The position numbers and the translations under genes were made by a program. DNA of 64,000 nucleotides, taken from Microthrixaceae bacterium (GTDB lineage Bacteria > Actinomycetota > Acidimicrobiia > Acidimicrobiales > Iamiaceae). Below the pieces are notes generated by a model, which worked only from the letters and a program-made list of their open reading frames with translations, did no database searches and was not told where the DNA came from. Every line of letters begins with the position of its first letter. The stretch's first letter is position 1. The stretch spans positions 248,001-312,000 of the forward strand of contig JADJDU010000003.1 of assembly GCA_016702505.1 (NCBI GenBank), given 5' to 3'. This document shows positions 9,604-18,482 of this stretch, in pieces.

Positions 9604-10578
9604 TCAGGGCAAAGCCAAGCGAACGATCTTGCGGACCACCGAGCCGAACTGACGGACCAGGCCGCCGGAGTTGTAGGTCAGTCCGTAGCGCTCGCAGATC
9701 TCCCGCACCTCCACCGACATCTCGGCGTAACGGTGGGCCGGCAGGTCGGGGAACAGGTGGTGCTCGATCTGGTAGCTGAGGTTGCCGCTCATCACGTCGA
9801 AGATCTGACTGCCCTCGATGTTGGCGGAACCGAGCATCTGACGCAGGTACCACTGGCCGCGGGTCTCGCCCTCGGCTTCCTCCTCGGTGAAGGTGGACAC
9901 ACCGTCGGGGAAGTGACCGCAGAAGATGATGGTGAACGCCCACACGTTGCGAACGAAGTTGGCGGTGAGGTTGGCGCCGAAGGTGAACGGCGCCGATGGG
10001 CCGGTGAGGAGTGGGAACAGGACGTAGTCCTTTAGCGACTGCCCCGAGAACTTGCGGCCCACCTCGAGAAGTTGGGAGATGAGGTCGGTCCGGTCCTTGT
10101 CGCCCTTCGTGATCTTCTCGACCTCGATCCCGTGCAGCATCACCCCGTACTGGAACAGGGTGGCCAGGGCCGCGGCGTACAGCGGGTTGGCCAGGTTGTG
10201 GAGCTTCCACGGCTGTTCGGGCGTCACCCGGATGATGGCGTAACCGACGTCGCGGTCCTTGCCCAAGGCGGTGGTGAAGGTGTGGTGCTCGTAGTTGTGG
10301 GTGTGGCGCCACTGCTCGGCCGGGCACGCCGTGTCCCATTCGAAGTGGTTGCCGACCAGTTCGGGGTCACCGAGGAAGTCGTACTGCCCGTGCATGACGT
10401 TGTGACCCACCTCCATGTTGTCGAGGATCTTCGACAACGAGAGGGCGACGGTTCCCGCCAGCCACGCCGGCGGCAGGAAGCCAGCGAACAACAGCGCTCG
10501 GCCAGCCAATTCCAGGCGTCGCTGGGCACCGACAACACCGTCGATGTAGTCACGGTCACGCTGGCCGAGGTCGCCCAC
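9604..10578 (-). CDS. membrane fatty acyl-CoA desaturase (DesA3-like); 5' end probably frameshifted
   Basis: Di-iron membrane desaturase with the three histidine boxes GHNVMHGQ, HNYEHH and QIEHHLFP and hydrophobic segments between them. It introduces a double bond into acyl-CoA using O2 and electrons from a reductase/ferredoxin; the next upstream gene is a ferredoxin. The GTG at 10578 gives 324 residues but has no ribosome site, and family-like sequence (HLTPEQVEALGAELD) continues in frame upstream to a stop at 10770. A good start with AGGAG 7 bp ahead lies at 10777 (MTLKP), but in the other frame. One indel between 10630 and 10767 would join them: one base too many, or two too few, in this copy. 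Confidence 0.85.
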   Translation of the reverse strand: MGDLGQRDRDYIDGVVGAQRRLELAGRALLFAGFLPPAWLAGTVALSLSKILDNMEVGHNVMHGQYDFLGDPELVGNHFEWDTACPAEQWRHTHNYEHHTFTTALGKDRDVGYAIIRVTPEQPWKLHNLANPLYAAALATLFQYGVMLHGIEVEKITKGDKDRTDLISQLLEVGRKFSGQSLKDYVLFPLLTGPSAPFTFGANLTANFVRNVWAFTIIFCGHFPDGVSTFTEEEAEGETRGQWYLRQMLGSANIEGSQIFDVMSGNLSYQIEHHLFPDLPAHRYAEMSVEVREICERYGLTYNSGGLVRQFGSVVRKIVRLALP

Positions 10579-10849
10579 CGTGCGCCGACGAAGGTCGTCG
10601 AGCTCAGCGCCGAGAGCCTCGACCTGTTCGGGGGTCAGGTGCTCGGCCGAACGCAGCGGCCGGGGCGAGCGGGCCGCCTGGTTGCGGCTGGCTGGACTCT
10701 GCGGGTCCGGCTCGTGGGCTTGGGCGGATGCGACGGGTTCGGCGTTCGATTCCCGCGGGGCTTGGTTTCAAGGTCATCGGGTCACTCCTGGATCATGCGG
10801 GGCTCGGCGGCCCCGCTTCGTCACGTTGCTGGGGTCGTCTACCCCGGGG

Positions 10850-11254
10850 TCAGAGGTCGAGCACGACCGGTCCTTCGGCCACCGACACGCACAGGCGCAC
10901 CGGGGCCGGCCCTTCCACAAGGTCACCGGTCCGGCTGTCACAGACCGTGCCGCTCACCAAGACGGTGGTGCAGGTGGCACACACCCCACGTCGACACCGG
11001 TTGGGCGGCGTGAGTCCGGCGGCCTCGGCCACCTCGAGCAAGGTCCCGTCGTGGTCGGAGGTGACCCCCGATCGGGCGAAGGTGGTCCCCTCGGTCGACA
11101 CGGTGTCGACCGAAGACTCCGCAGCCGGTCGCGGGTTTCGGGGAGGGGCGACGGCAACACCCGAGTACACGGCGCGGGCCGAGCGAGGGGTGAGCCAGCG
11201 CAGGTATGCGTCGGCGCCGTGGGGGGCGAAGAGTCGATCCACCAGTGCTGTCAA
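10850..11254 (-). CDS. 2Fe-2S plant-type ferredoxin
   Basis: 134 residues from the TTG at 11254, preferred because AAGGAG lies 7 bp upstream; a longer GTG form from 11335 is possible. The C-terminal domain has the plant-type cluster ligands: Cys in NRCRRGVCATC (Cx4Cx2C) and a fourth Cys in RLCVSV. The N-terminus ends in LRWLTPRSARA. Adjacent to and co-oriented with the desaturase, it most likely passes electrons to it. This desaturase/ferredoxin/TetR arrangement resembles lipid-desaturation systems of mycobacteria and pseudomonads. Confidence 0.85.
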   Translation of the reverse strand: MTALVDRLFAPHGADAYLRWLTPRSARAVYSGVAVAPPRNPRPAAESSVDTVSTEGTTFARSGVTSDHDGTLLEVAEAAGLTPPNRCRRGVCATCTTVLVSGTVCDSRTGDLVEGPAPVRLCVSVAEGPVVLDL

Positions 11255-11385
11255 GACATCTCTCCTTGGTTCAAGTCCTGGGCGATCCGACCCGGCGACC
11301 AGGCCGCCGCCTTCGACAAACCGAGACCGGCCCACCTGACCAACGCATTACCGGCAGACGGCAGGCCGACTTCGTACGAGTTCAG

Positions 11386-11406
11386 TATACACTTGTTTAC
11401 CGTATA
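11386..11406. promoter_or_regulatory. possible TetR operator in the divergent promoter region
   Basis: An inverted repeat TATAC-N11-GTATA lies in the AT-rich centre of the gap between the ferredoxin and the TetR gene, the only AT-rich stretch in the neighbourhood. Its position suits a shared operator controlling both directions. The arms are short, so confidence is low. Confidence 0.35.
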
Positions 11407-11506
11407 GATCACCACTCCACTCGCCAACCCCATGCCTTCCTTGGACCCTCATGCCCAAATCGTGAACATACGTACACCGAGGGAGGTCCGGTCTACGCTC
11501 GTCCCG

Positions 11507-12193
11507 ATGCCGTCCACCGAACGACCAGCCTCGGGACCAGCCCACCGGGGTCGATCCTCCAGCGGCTCGAGCCACCCCCGGTCCCACGACAAGGCCCGGA
11601 CCCGGCGCGCTCTGCTCGACGGCGCCCTCGAGCTGCTGGCCGACCGCAGCCTCGACAACGTCGGCATACGCGAAGTCACCCGGGCCGCGGGCGTGACCCC
11701 CGCCGCCTTCTACCGTCACTTCGACCGAATGGACGACCTCGGCGTGGTCCTGGTCGACGAGGCCTTCGCCACCCTGCGCCAGCTCATGCGCGACGCCCGT
11801 GACGACGTGGTCGCCGCCGACGACATTGCCCAGCGATCGGTTGGCGTGCTGGTCCGCCACATTCACGATCACCGGCCCCACTATCGGTTCCTGGTCCGCG
11901 AGCAGTACAGCGCTCTACCCGAGGTCCGAACCCGGATCCGCACCGAGATCAGGTTGTTCTCCACCGAACTGGCCACCGACCTGGCCCGCCTCCCCGTGGT
12001 GAACGGATGGCCGGTGCGCGATCTGGTGATGTTGGCCGACCTCATCGTGGACCTGATGGTCCGCACCGCCCAGCGGATCCTCGAGGCGGTCGAGGAAGCC
12101 CCCGAACGAGAACCGGTCCTGGTCGAAGAGACCGTCCGCCAGCTCCGCTACCTCACCCTGGGCGCCACAGTCTGGCAACCCCGCCGCACCTGA
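11507..12193 (+). CDS. TetR-family transcriptional regulator (probable desaturase regulator)
   Basis: About 228 residues from the ATG at 11507; a start at 11432 adds 25 unlikely-looking residues. The N-terminal HTH is clear: RRALLDGALELLAD, then VGIREVTRAAGVTPAAFYRHF. The C-terminal ligand domain is of the type found in regulators of fatty-acid desaturation. Transcribed divergently from ferredoxin-desaturase, it probably senses acyl-CoA or membrane state and represses that pair; this role is inferred from position. Confidence 0.85.
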   Translation: MPSTERPASGPAHRGRSSSGSSHPRSHDKARTRRALLDGALELLADRSLDNVGIREVTRAAGVTPAAFYRHFDRMDDLGVVLVDEAFATLRQLMRDARDDVVAADDIAQRSVGVLVRHIHDHRPHYRFLVREQYSALPEVRTRIRTEIRLFSTELATDLARLPVVNGWPVRDLVMLADLIVDLMVRTAQRILEAVEEAPEREPVLVEETVRQLRYLTLGATVWQPRRT

Positions 12194-12266
12194 AGAACCG
12201 GGCGAGCCCGACCCCGCCGTGGCTCCGGTCTACGCCTTTGCTGCCATGACCCACGCGGCCATCAGG

Positions 12267-12755
12267 TCAGAGCGGGTCCAGTTGGAAGACCCGAATGTTG
12301 CGACCGCTCACCTCGACGTAGTCGTCATAGGCCGGCCACACCGCCACCAGAACCGGCCACACCGTGGCCTTCTCATCGTCGTCGAGGAGCCGGGCAGTGA
12401 CCTCGGTGGTCTTGCGTCGGACGACCACGGTCGCCTTGGGATTGGCGATCAAGTTGCCCGTCCACGCCGGATGCTTCTCGCGGCCGAAGTTGGAGCCCAC
12501 CACGTACCACCCGCCCTCGGGTCGGGGCACGCAAGCCAACGGTGACTCCCTCGGAAGGCCGGACTTGGCGCCGGTGGTGGTCAACACCAAGCTGGGCACG
12601 ATCGCCCCGCTGACCGACCACCGGCCACCCGAAACGCGGTGGACGAAGCGGTCCAGCGGCGGAACCACCTTGGGGCCGACCTTGCGGAAGGCCGAGCTGG
12701 TGGCGACCTTCTGGACCGCTCGACTCATTGAACTGGACGGCGCGAAGGTGGGCAT
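12267..12755 (-). CDS. deazaflavin (F420)-dependent nitroreductase-family protein
   Basis: 162 residues matching the Ddn/DUF385 split-barrel family, which binds coenzyme F420 and reduces quinones or nitro compounds in actinobacteria. Diagnostic segments are LVLTTTGAKSG followed by PL, WYVVGSNFGREKHPAW, and NLIANPKATVVV near the middle. An alternative start (MSRAVQKV) lies nine residues inside. Convergent with the TetR gene; it gives no sign of belonging to an operon. Confidence 0.85.
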   Translation of the reverse strand: MPTFAPSSSMSRAVQKVATSSAFRKVGPKVVPPLDRFVHRVSGGRWSVSGAIVPSLVLTTTGAKSGLPRESPLACVPRPEGGWYVVGSNFGREKHPAWTGNLIANPKATVVVRRKTTEVTARLLDDDEKATVWPVLVAVWPAYDDYVEVSGRNIRVFQLDPL

Positions 12756-12789
12756 CGCAGCAGAGTACCCAGATCGGTGACCGGGCCCG

Positions 12790-14223
12790 CTAGGCCCCGA
12801 CGCGGTCGTTGTACTCCTGGATCACTATGTCGGCCTCGGCCTTGGCATCTCGGGCCGCCTTCTCGGGATCGACGTTCTGACGCAAGGTGCGGATCAGGCC
12901 GTCTCGCACCGCGTTGCGCAGGCCCTGGTACTCCCCCAACAGGGTGCCCACGTTGGCGTCGCTCATCTCGCCGCCCAACAGTTGGTCATGGGCGACGCGG
13001 AACATCGGGAACTCCTTCCACTTGGCCTGGAGCACCGGCTGGTCCACCGCGGAGAGGCGCGTGGGCACGTATCCGCCGGCCGCGGCCATCTCGGCCTGAC
13101 GCTCGGGTGAGTTCAGCCAGGTCATGAACTGCCAGGCCGCGGCCCGATGGGCGGGATCGGAGGCCTTGGGCATCCACAGGGCCCCGTCACCCACCGGCAC
13201 CCCGCCGCCGGGGGTTAGGGCCGGAAGCGGTGCCACGTCGGGCTTGACGTGGGGGAAGGCCCCGGTGGCCAAGATCCCGGCGATGGGACCGATCGATGCC
13301 GAGGATTCGAGCGTCATGGCCGCACCCTCGGTCTCGTTGGCCAGGGCCAGGATGTGATCGATGTTGGCCGGGTCCTCACCGGCGGTATCCAGAGCCAACC
13401 CGTCGGCCACCATGTCGTGCCACCACTGCCAGATTGCCAACGCCTCGGGTGAGTCCAAGTTGGCGTGCACGGCCCGTGCCTGGCGGCCGTTGCCGTTGTC
13501 TACGTACTCCCCGCCGCTCTTGGCCAGCAGGAACTCGAAGATGAACGGTGCCGGCTTCAGGGCGATCCCGAACTTCGCTGCACCGGACTCAACGATCTTC
13601 TCGGAAACCTCCCGGACCTCGTCCAGGGTCTCAGGCGGATCGTCGGGGTCGAGCCCGGCCTTCTCGAAGGCGACGCGGTTCATGAGCAGCACAGGGCTGG
13701 AGATGACCCACGGCATGGCCCGCTGAACGCCTCCCGAGGAGTAATAGGCCAGGCCTCGGGGCAGGTAGTCGGACAGATCGGTCTTGGTGGCGTCGATGCA
13801 AGCCTGGGCCGGCACCGTGGAACGGCTGTCGATCATCTGCTGGACGACGGTCTCTTCGGCCTGGATCAGGTCGGGTAGATCCCCACTGGCCAGGCCGGCC
13901 TTGTACTTGGTGAACATGTCCTCGTAGTTGGGCTGCCGGCGCAGGACCACCTTCACCTTGTCCTGAGATGCGTTGAACTCCTTGGTGGAGGAGATCAACC
14001 AGTCCAACGAGGTTTCGGCCAGGGCGTGCCAGAACACGATCTCCACCGGGCCGTCTTCGGCCTCAAGCGCTTCGATCCCGCAGTCGGCAGGGTCGACGGT
14101 GGTGTCGAAGGTGCCGCCCACCCGGTCGTCGGCCGTGCAACCAGCCAGCAACGATCCGACCAGGGCCAGGGACACCAACCCCCGGGCTCCGATGCGACCA
14201 GCGGCCCCACTGATGGCTCTCAT
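12790..14223 (-). CDS. ABC transporter substrate-binding lipoprotein (UgpB-like)
   Basis: 477 residues from the ATG at 14223, which overlaps the upstream permease stop (ATGA); the open frame continues further upstream but only as a shadow of the permease. The lipobox is LVGSLLAGC at residues 19-27, so the protein is membrane-anchored outside the cell. The N-terminal strand VEIVFWHAL, the FEKAGLDPDDPPETLDEV block and the ALWMPKASDP...FMTWLNSPERQ segment are typical of family 1 extracellular solute-binding proteins, closest in feel to glycerol-3-phosphate/sugar binders. Last gene of a four-gene importer operon. Confidence 0.9.
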   Translation of the reverse strand: MRAISGAAGRIGARGLVSLALVGSLLAGCTADDRVGGTFDTTVDPADCGIEALEAEDGPVEIVFWHALAETSLDWLISSTKEFNASQDKVKVVLRRQPNYEDMFTKYKAGLASGDLPDLIQAEETVVQQMIDSRSTVPAQACIDATKTDLSDYLPRGLAYYSSGGVQRAMPWVISSPVLLMNRVAFEKAGLDPDDPPETLDEVREVSEKIVESGAAKFGIALKPAPFIFEFLLAKSGGEYVDNGNGRQARAVHANLDSPEALAIWQWWHDMVADGLALDTAGEDPANIDHILALANETEGAAMTLESSASIGPIAGILATGAFPHVKPDVAPLPALTPGGGVPVGDGALWMPKASDPAHRAAAWQFMTWLNSPERQAEMAAAGGYVPTRLSAVDQPVLQAKWKEFPMFRVAHDQLLGGEMSDANVGTLLGEYQGLRNAVRDGLIRTLRQNVDPEKAARDAKAEADIVIQEYNDRVGA

Positions 14224-15110
14224 CCCTTCACCGCCCCGGCCGTGAGGCCTCGCACCAGCTGCTTCTGGAAGAAGATCAGCAGGATGAACAGCGGCAGCGC
14301 GGCCAGGATGGTTCCGGCAAAGGTCACGTTGATCTGATCCACCTGGGTGTTCTGTAGGTACTTGAGCCCGATCTGAACGGTTCGTAGCCGTTCGTCCTTG
14401 GTGACGATCAGTGGCCACAGGTATTGGTTGAACGCACCGAAGAAGCTGAACAGCGCCAACGCCGCGATCCCGGGTCGGGCCAGCGGCACCGCCACCTTGG
14501 TCATGAACCGCCAGTGGCCGGCCCCGTCGAGTTCGGCGGCATCGCGCAACTGGGGAGGAAGGGCAAGGAACGACTGGCGTATCAGGAACGCCCCGAACCC
14601 GGTGGCCAAGAACGGCACGGTCAATGCCAGGTAGGTGTCGTACCAACCGAGGTGGACGATGGTGGTTTGGTTGGTGAAGAAGGTGACCTCGAAGGGAACC
14701 ATCATGGTGGCCAGGAAGAACACGAACAGCGCTCGTCGCCCGGGAAAGTCCAAGAAGGCGAAGGCGTAGGCAGCAAGGACCGATGTGATCACCTGGCCGA
14801 CCACGATCACCGCGGTGACCAGGAAGCTGTTCATCAGATAGCGCCCCAGGTGCCCCTTGGTCCACGCCGTCGAGTAGGTGGACCAGTCGGGATCAGTGGG
14901 GAACAACGTCGGCGGCCGTTTGGCAATCTGCTCGGGTTGAAGCAGCGAGTTCACCACCGTGATGTAGATCGGGAACAAGATGATCGCGGCCAACACCGTG
15001 AGCAGCAGGTAGCGCCCGATCAGCACCGCGGTGCGGCGAGCCCGGCGGCGAGAGGCGGCCTGTTTGACCGAAGGGAAATCGACCACGGGAGTCGGCAGTT
15101 CATCGCTCAT
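14220..15110 (-). CDS. ABC transporter permease (UgpE/MalG-type)
   Basis: 296 residues with about six transmembrane helices, the first near residues 29-53. The EAA loop that docks to the ATPase is RDAAELDGAGHWRFMTKVAVPLARPG in shape (E and G conserved). It overlaps the next permease by 11 bp and the binding-protein gene by 4 bp. It forms half of the membrane channel of the importer. Confidence 0.92.
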   Translation of the reverse strand: MSDELPTPVVDFPSVKQAASRRRARRTAVLIGRYLLLTVLAAIILFPIYITVVNSLLQPEQIAKRPPTLFPTDPDWSTYSTAWTKGHLGRYLMNSFLVTAVIVVGQVITSVLAAYAFAFLDFPGRRALFVFFLATMMVPFEVTFFTNQTTIVHLGWYDTYLALTVPFLATGFGAFLIRQSFLALPPQLRDAAELDGAGHWRFMTKVAVPLARPGIAALALFSFFGAFNQYLWPLIVTKDERLRTVQIGLKYLQNTQVDQINVTFAGTILAALPLFILLIFFQKQLVRGLTAGAVKG

Positions 15111-16023
15111 AGGACACCCGCCGTTCGATGAGGCGAATCTGCACCAGGGTCAGGATCAGGGTCAGTCCGAACAGGGCTACCGACAGAACCGCGGCCTTTC
15201 CTTCGTTGTTCTGGCGGAACACCGCGTCGTACATGGCGTACACCAGGACGTTGGTCTTCTTGAGGGGTCCGCCGTTGGTGAGGATGTCGATCTGCCCGAA
15301 GGCTTGAAGTGACATGATCCCGCCGACCACCGCGGCAAAGAACAGCGTGGGCGACAGCATCGGCAAGGTCACGTTGCGAAGCCGGGACCAGGCCCCGGCG
15401 CCATCGATCTCGGCAGCCTCCAACAGGTCGTCGGGCACCGCCTGGAGCCCGGCCGACATCAGGATGAACGACAGGCCCAGGTTCTGCCACACCGTCACCA
15501 CGGCGACTGCCACCAGCGCCCACTGCGGGTCGGCCAGCAGAGACGGCCGACCCTGGAGACCCAGCCAGTAGCTGAGCAGGCCGACCTGGGGGTTGAGCAA
15601 GGTGAAGAAGATGACCGAGGCCACCGCCACCGAGGTGGCCACGGTGGAGGAGAAGATCGTCCTATAGATGCCAATGCCTCGTAGTTGCTGGTGGGCGACA
15701 ACCGCCAGCAACAGCCCCAGGAACAGTCCTGTCGGCACGGTCATGACCAGGAACAGGGCGGTGGTCCGCAGGCTGGCCACGAACTCGGGCGAGGTGAGGA
15801 TCTGCTGGTACTGCTCGTAGGCGGCGTACCGGCGGGGCAGCCCGGGGAAGGGAGGGGTCCGGTACAGACCGAGCCAGATGTTGCGGGCGAACGGGTAGAC
15901 CACGAAGGCCATGAACACCACGAGCGAAGGCGACAGCAACAGGTAGGCGAAGAGCGTCTCCCGTCGCTTCCGGGACTTGACCGTGCGAGGACGACGGCCA
16001 GCAGCAGCAACCGGCACGGTCAT
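15100..16023 (-). CDS. ABC transporter permease (UgpA/MalF-type)
   Basis: 307 residues from the ATG at 16023, chosen because it overlaps the ATPase stop codon (ATGA); the open frame extends 19 codons further up as a shadow. It has six predicted helices and the EAA motif LEAAEIDGAGAWSRLRNVTLPML. The end LILTLVQIRLIERRVSYER is typical of UgpA. It pairs with the 14220-15110 permease. Confidence 0.92.
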   Translation of the reverse strand: MTVPVAAAGRRPRTVKSRKRRETLFAYLLLSPSLVVFMAFVVYPFARNIWLGLYRTPPFPGLPRRYAAYEQYQQILTSPEFVASLRTTALFLVMTVPTGLFLGLLLAVVAHQQLRGIGIYRTIFSSTVATSVAVASVIFFTLLNPQVGLLSYWLGLQGRPSLLADPQWALVAVAVVTVWQNLGLSFILMSAGLQAVPDDLLEAAEIDGAGAWSRLRNVTLPMLSPTLFFAAVVGGIMSLQAFGQIDILTNGGPLKKTNVLVYAMYDAVFRQNNEGKAAVLSVALFGLTLILTLVQIRLIERRVSYER

Positions 16024-17135
16024 GGGTCGAGCCGATCGCCGCTGGCCCGATCGAAGATGTGCACGGCATCGGGATCCCACACCACGTGCACGGTCTCGTC
16101 GTCGGCCGGCACCGGGTCGTCGTGATCGATCCTGACGGTGATGCCCTGCCCGTCCGGGGTGGTGCAGACGACGTGGCGCTCATGGCCGAGTGACTCGATC
16201 ACGGTGACCTTGGCCGTTATCCCCCCCGAGGAGGCCAGGCTGAGGTGCTCAGGTCTCACCCCCACCACCGCTTCGCCTCCGCTGGCCTGGGCCGCGGCGG
16301 CGGTCAGGTGACCGGGGAGCTCGAGTCGGTCGGACCCGATGGTCACCGAAGCGGCCTGCTCGGTGCCGGTCGAGATCTTGCCGTCCAACAGGTTCATGGG
16401 GGGATTGCCGATGAACCCAGCCACGAAGACGTTGGCCGGGCGGTCATAGACCTCGCCGGGGGGACCGACCTGTTGGAGCACGCCGGCCACCATGACGGCG
16501 ATCCGGTGACCCATGGTCATGGCCTCGACCTGATCATGGGTGACGTAGACGACGGTGGTTTCCAGTCGACGCTGGAGGTCGATCAGCTCGGCCCGGGTCT
16601 GGACCCGAAGCTTGGCGTCGAGGTTGGACAGCGGTTCGTCCATCAAGAAGACCGTGGGGCGCCGGACGATGGCTCGGGCCAAAGCGACCCGCTGTCGTTG
16701 GCCACCCGACAGTTGCGCCGGGCGACGATCAAGGAGGTTGTCCAAACCCAGGACACGGCTGGCCTCGGCCACCGCAGCATCCATCTCGGCCTTGGGAACC
16801 TTGCGGTTGCGCAGCGGGAACTCGATGTTCTTGCGCACCGACATGTGCGGGTACAGGGCATAGCTCTGGAACACCATGGCGACGTCGCGGTCGCGGGCCA
16901 CCACGTCGGTGACGTCCTCGCCAGCGATCTCGATGGTGCCCTCATCGGGCAGATCGAGCCCGGCGATCATGCGCAACGCTGTCGACTTGCCACAGCCTGA
17001 CGGACCGAGAAGCACCAGGAACTCGCGGTCGACGATCTCGAGATCGAGGTTGTTCACCGCCACCACATCGCCGAAGCGACGGGTAACGCCGTTCAGTACC
17101 ACGGCTCCACTTCGGCTGGATGACCCCACGGGCAC
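16020..17135 (-). CDS. ABC transporter ATP-binding protein (UgpC/MsmK-type)
   Basis: About 371 residues. Walker A is GPSGCGKST, the Q-loop is VFQSYALYPHM, the signature is LSGGQRQR, Walker B is VFLMDEPLSNLDAK and the switch His is in VTHDQVEAM. A C-terminal TOBE/OB regulatory domain (GVRPEHLSL) marks the CUT1 sugar-importer class. Two GTG starts compete (17135 and 17129); the second has AGGGAG at 5 bp. First gene of the ABC-permease-permease-SBP operon; substrate could be glycerol-3-phosphate, a glycerophosphodiester or an oligosaccharide. Confidence 0.92.
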   Translation of the reverse strand: MPVGSSSRSGAVVLNGVTRRFGDVVAVNNLDLEIVDREFLVLLGPSGCGKSTALRMIAGLDLPDEGTIEIAGEDVTDVVARDRDVAMVFQSYALYPHMSVRKNIEFPLRNRKVPKAEMDAAVAEASRVLGLDNLLDRRPAQLSGGQRQRVALARAIVRRPTVFLMDEPLSNLDAKLRVQTRAELIDLQRRLETTVVYVTHDQVEAMTMGHRIAVMVAGVLQQVGPPGEVYDRPANVFVAGFIGNPPMNLLDGKISTGTEQAASVTIGSDRLELPGHLTAAAAQASGGEAVVGVRPEHLSLASSGGITAKVTVIESLGHERHVVCTTPDGQGITVRIDHDDPVPADDETVHVVWDPDAVHIFDRASGDRLDP

Positions 17136-17196
17136 TCCCTGTTCAGATGTCCGGCCACCTCACCGGAAAATCAGCCACCACAGTAGGGACGTTGGA

Positions 17197-17212
17197 CACC
17201 CCATGCGGGGTG
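17197..17212. terminator. hairpin between mshC-like gene and the importer operon
   Basis: CACCCC-ATGC-GGGGTG forms a 6-bp stem with a 4-nt loop. There is no T-run, so it is at best a weak or Rho-assisted terminator. It lies 62 bp upstream of the ATPase gene and 58 bp downstream of the mshC-like stop. Confidence 0.3.
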
Positions 17213-17269
17213 ACCACCATCACGCAGAGCCTCCCGGCCCTGGCGAATCACCGTGGCGACGGGCGCTCC

Positions 17270-18421
17270 TCAGGGGTTGGGGAGCATGCTGGTTCGGGTG
17301 GTGGGCTCGAATGGGTGCAAGCCGAGCACCTGGAGCACGACCTCGGCCGCTGGGCCACCTTCGGTCTCGGCCACGGCCAGGGCGGCCGGTACATCGAGGT
17401 CGTCGGCCAAGGCCGCCATCACGCGGTCTCGGCCTCCCTCGGTGGAGCCGGGTCGAGCTGCCCCCGCCCGCAGTGCGGCGACCCTCTCCTCGGCCCGCTC
17501 CAACTCGGAGGCGTCGAAGGTCCAGTCATCCCACCAACGACGGTCGCAGATCATGAGGCGAATGGCGCCAGCGGAGTGGCCGACCAGAAGGTCCCGCACC
17601 ATCACCAGGTTGCCCACCGACTTGGCCATCTTCTGCCCGTCGTGGTGAACCGAACCAGCCCGCAGCCAGGCTCGAGCGAAGGGCGTGACCCCGGTGGCGG
17701 CCTCGGCATGTGCCGCCTCGAAAGCGTGGTGGGGAAAGGCCAGGTCGGCGCCACCACAGTGGAGGTCGAGGCCAGGACCGAGGGTGGCCAGGGCCATTGC
17801 CGAGCATTCGACGTGCCAGCCCGGTCGACCTCGACCCCAGGGGCTGTCCCAGACCGGCTCGGTGGCATCGCCTCCGGCACCTGCCCCTTGCCACAGCACG
17901 GTATCCAGCGGATTCTCCTTGGCCGGATCAGCCGGCTCCTCACCCCTCTCTCCGGCGAGCCCCAGGGCGTCCTCGTCGGTGAGACCGGCGCGCTGGGCCA
18001 CTCCGGGGTGACGGGCGTATATGGTGCCCGACCGCTCGTAGGCGTGGCCGAGGTCGAGGAGGGCCTGAGTCAGTTCGATGACCTCGGCCACGTAGTTGTG
18101 GGCCTGGGGTTCGAACGTGGGGGTCGACACCCCGAGTCGGGCCATGTCGTCCTCGAACTGGTAGGTCTGTCGGGTGGCAAGGGTCCGCCATGGGGTCCCG
18201 GTCTCGCGGGCCCGGGTCAGGAGGCTGTCGTCCACGTCGGTGATGTTGCGGGTGACCTGGACATCGTGCCCGAGCTGGCGAAGGAACCGAACCGCCACAT
18301 CGCTCCACACGAAGGTGGCGGCATGACCCAGGTGGGTGGCGTCATAGGGCGTTATCCCACAGATGTAGACGCGGGCCCGGCCCACGATCGCAAGGTCTTG
18401 ACCACCGAGTCTGATCAGCAT
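17270..18421 (-). CDS. mshC: MshC-like cysteine ligase (cysteinyl-tRNA synthetase fold)
   Basis: 383 residues of the class I CysRS fold. The N-terminal motif ICGITPYDATHLGHAAT is the MshC form (CysRS has CGPTVYD); HLGH is the HIGH motif and KMAKS the KMSKS loop. Zinc ligands are plausible at Cys in YICG, Cys in HVECSAM and His in FPHHAFE. MshC joins cysteine to glucosaminyl-inositol in mycothiol synthesis. The N-terminal extension usual in MshC is shortened here (motif begins near residue 20), and the C-terminus is short. A free-standing CysRS-like ligase remains possible. Confidence 0.78.
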   Translation of the reverse strand: MLIRLGGQDLAIVGRARVYICGITPYDATHLGHAATFVWSDVAVRFLRQLGHDVQVTRNITDVDDSLLTRARETGTPWRTLATRQTYQFEDDMARLGVSTPTFEPQAHNYVAEVIELTQALLDLGHAYERSGTIYARHPGVAQRAGLTDEDALGLAGERGEEPADPAKENPLDTVLWQGAGAGGDATEPVWDSPWGRGRPGWHVECSAMALATLGPGLDLHCGGADLAFPHHAFEAAHAEAATGVTPFARAWLRAGSVHHDGQKMAKSVGNLVMVRDLLVGHSAGAIRLMICDRRWWDDWTFDASELERAEERVAALRAGAARPGSTEGGRDRVMAALADDLDVPAALAVAETEGGPAAEVVLQVLGLHPFEPTTRTSMLPNP

Positions 18422-18482
18422 GGATGGCAGCCTACGTAGACCTCACGAAACCAGGCACACGACGTGGTGCCGGGACCGCGGC

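Noticed and set aside
14224..14865. N-terminal extension of the solute-binding protein
   Set aside because: It is the antisense-frame shadow of the permease; the lipoprotein signal starts at 14223.
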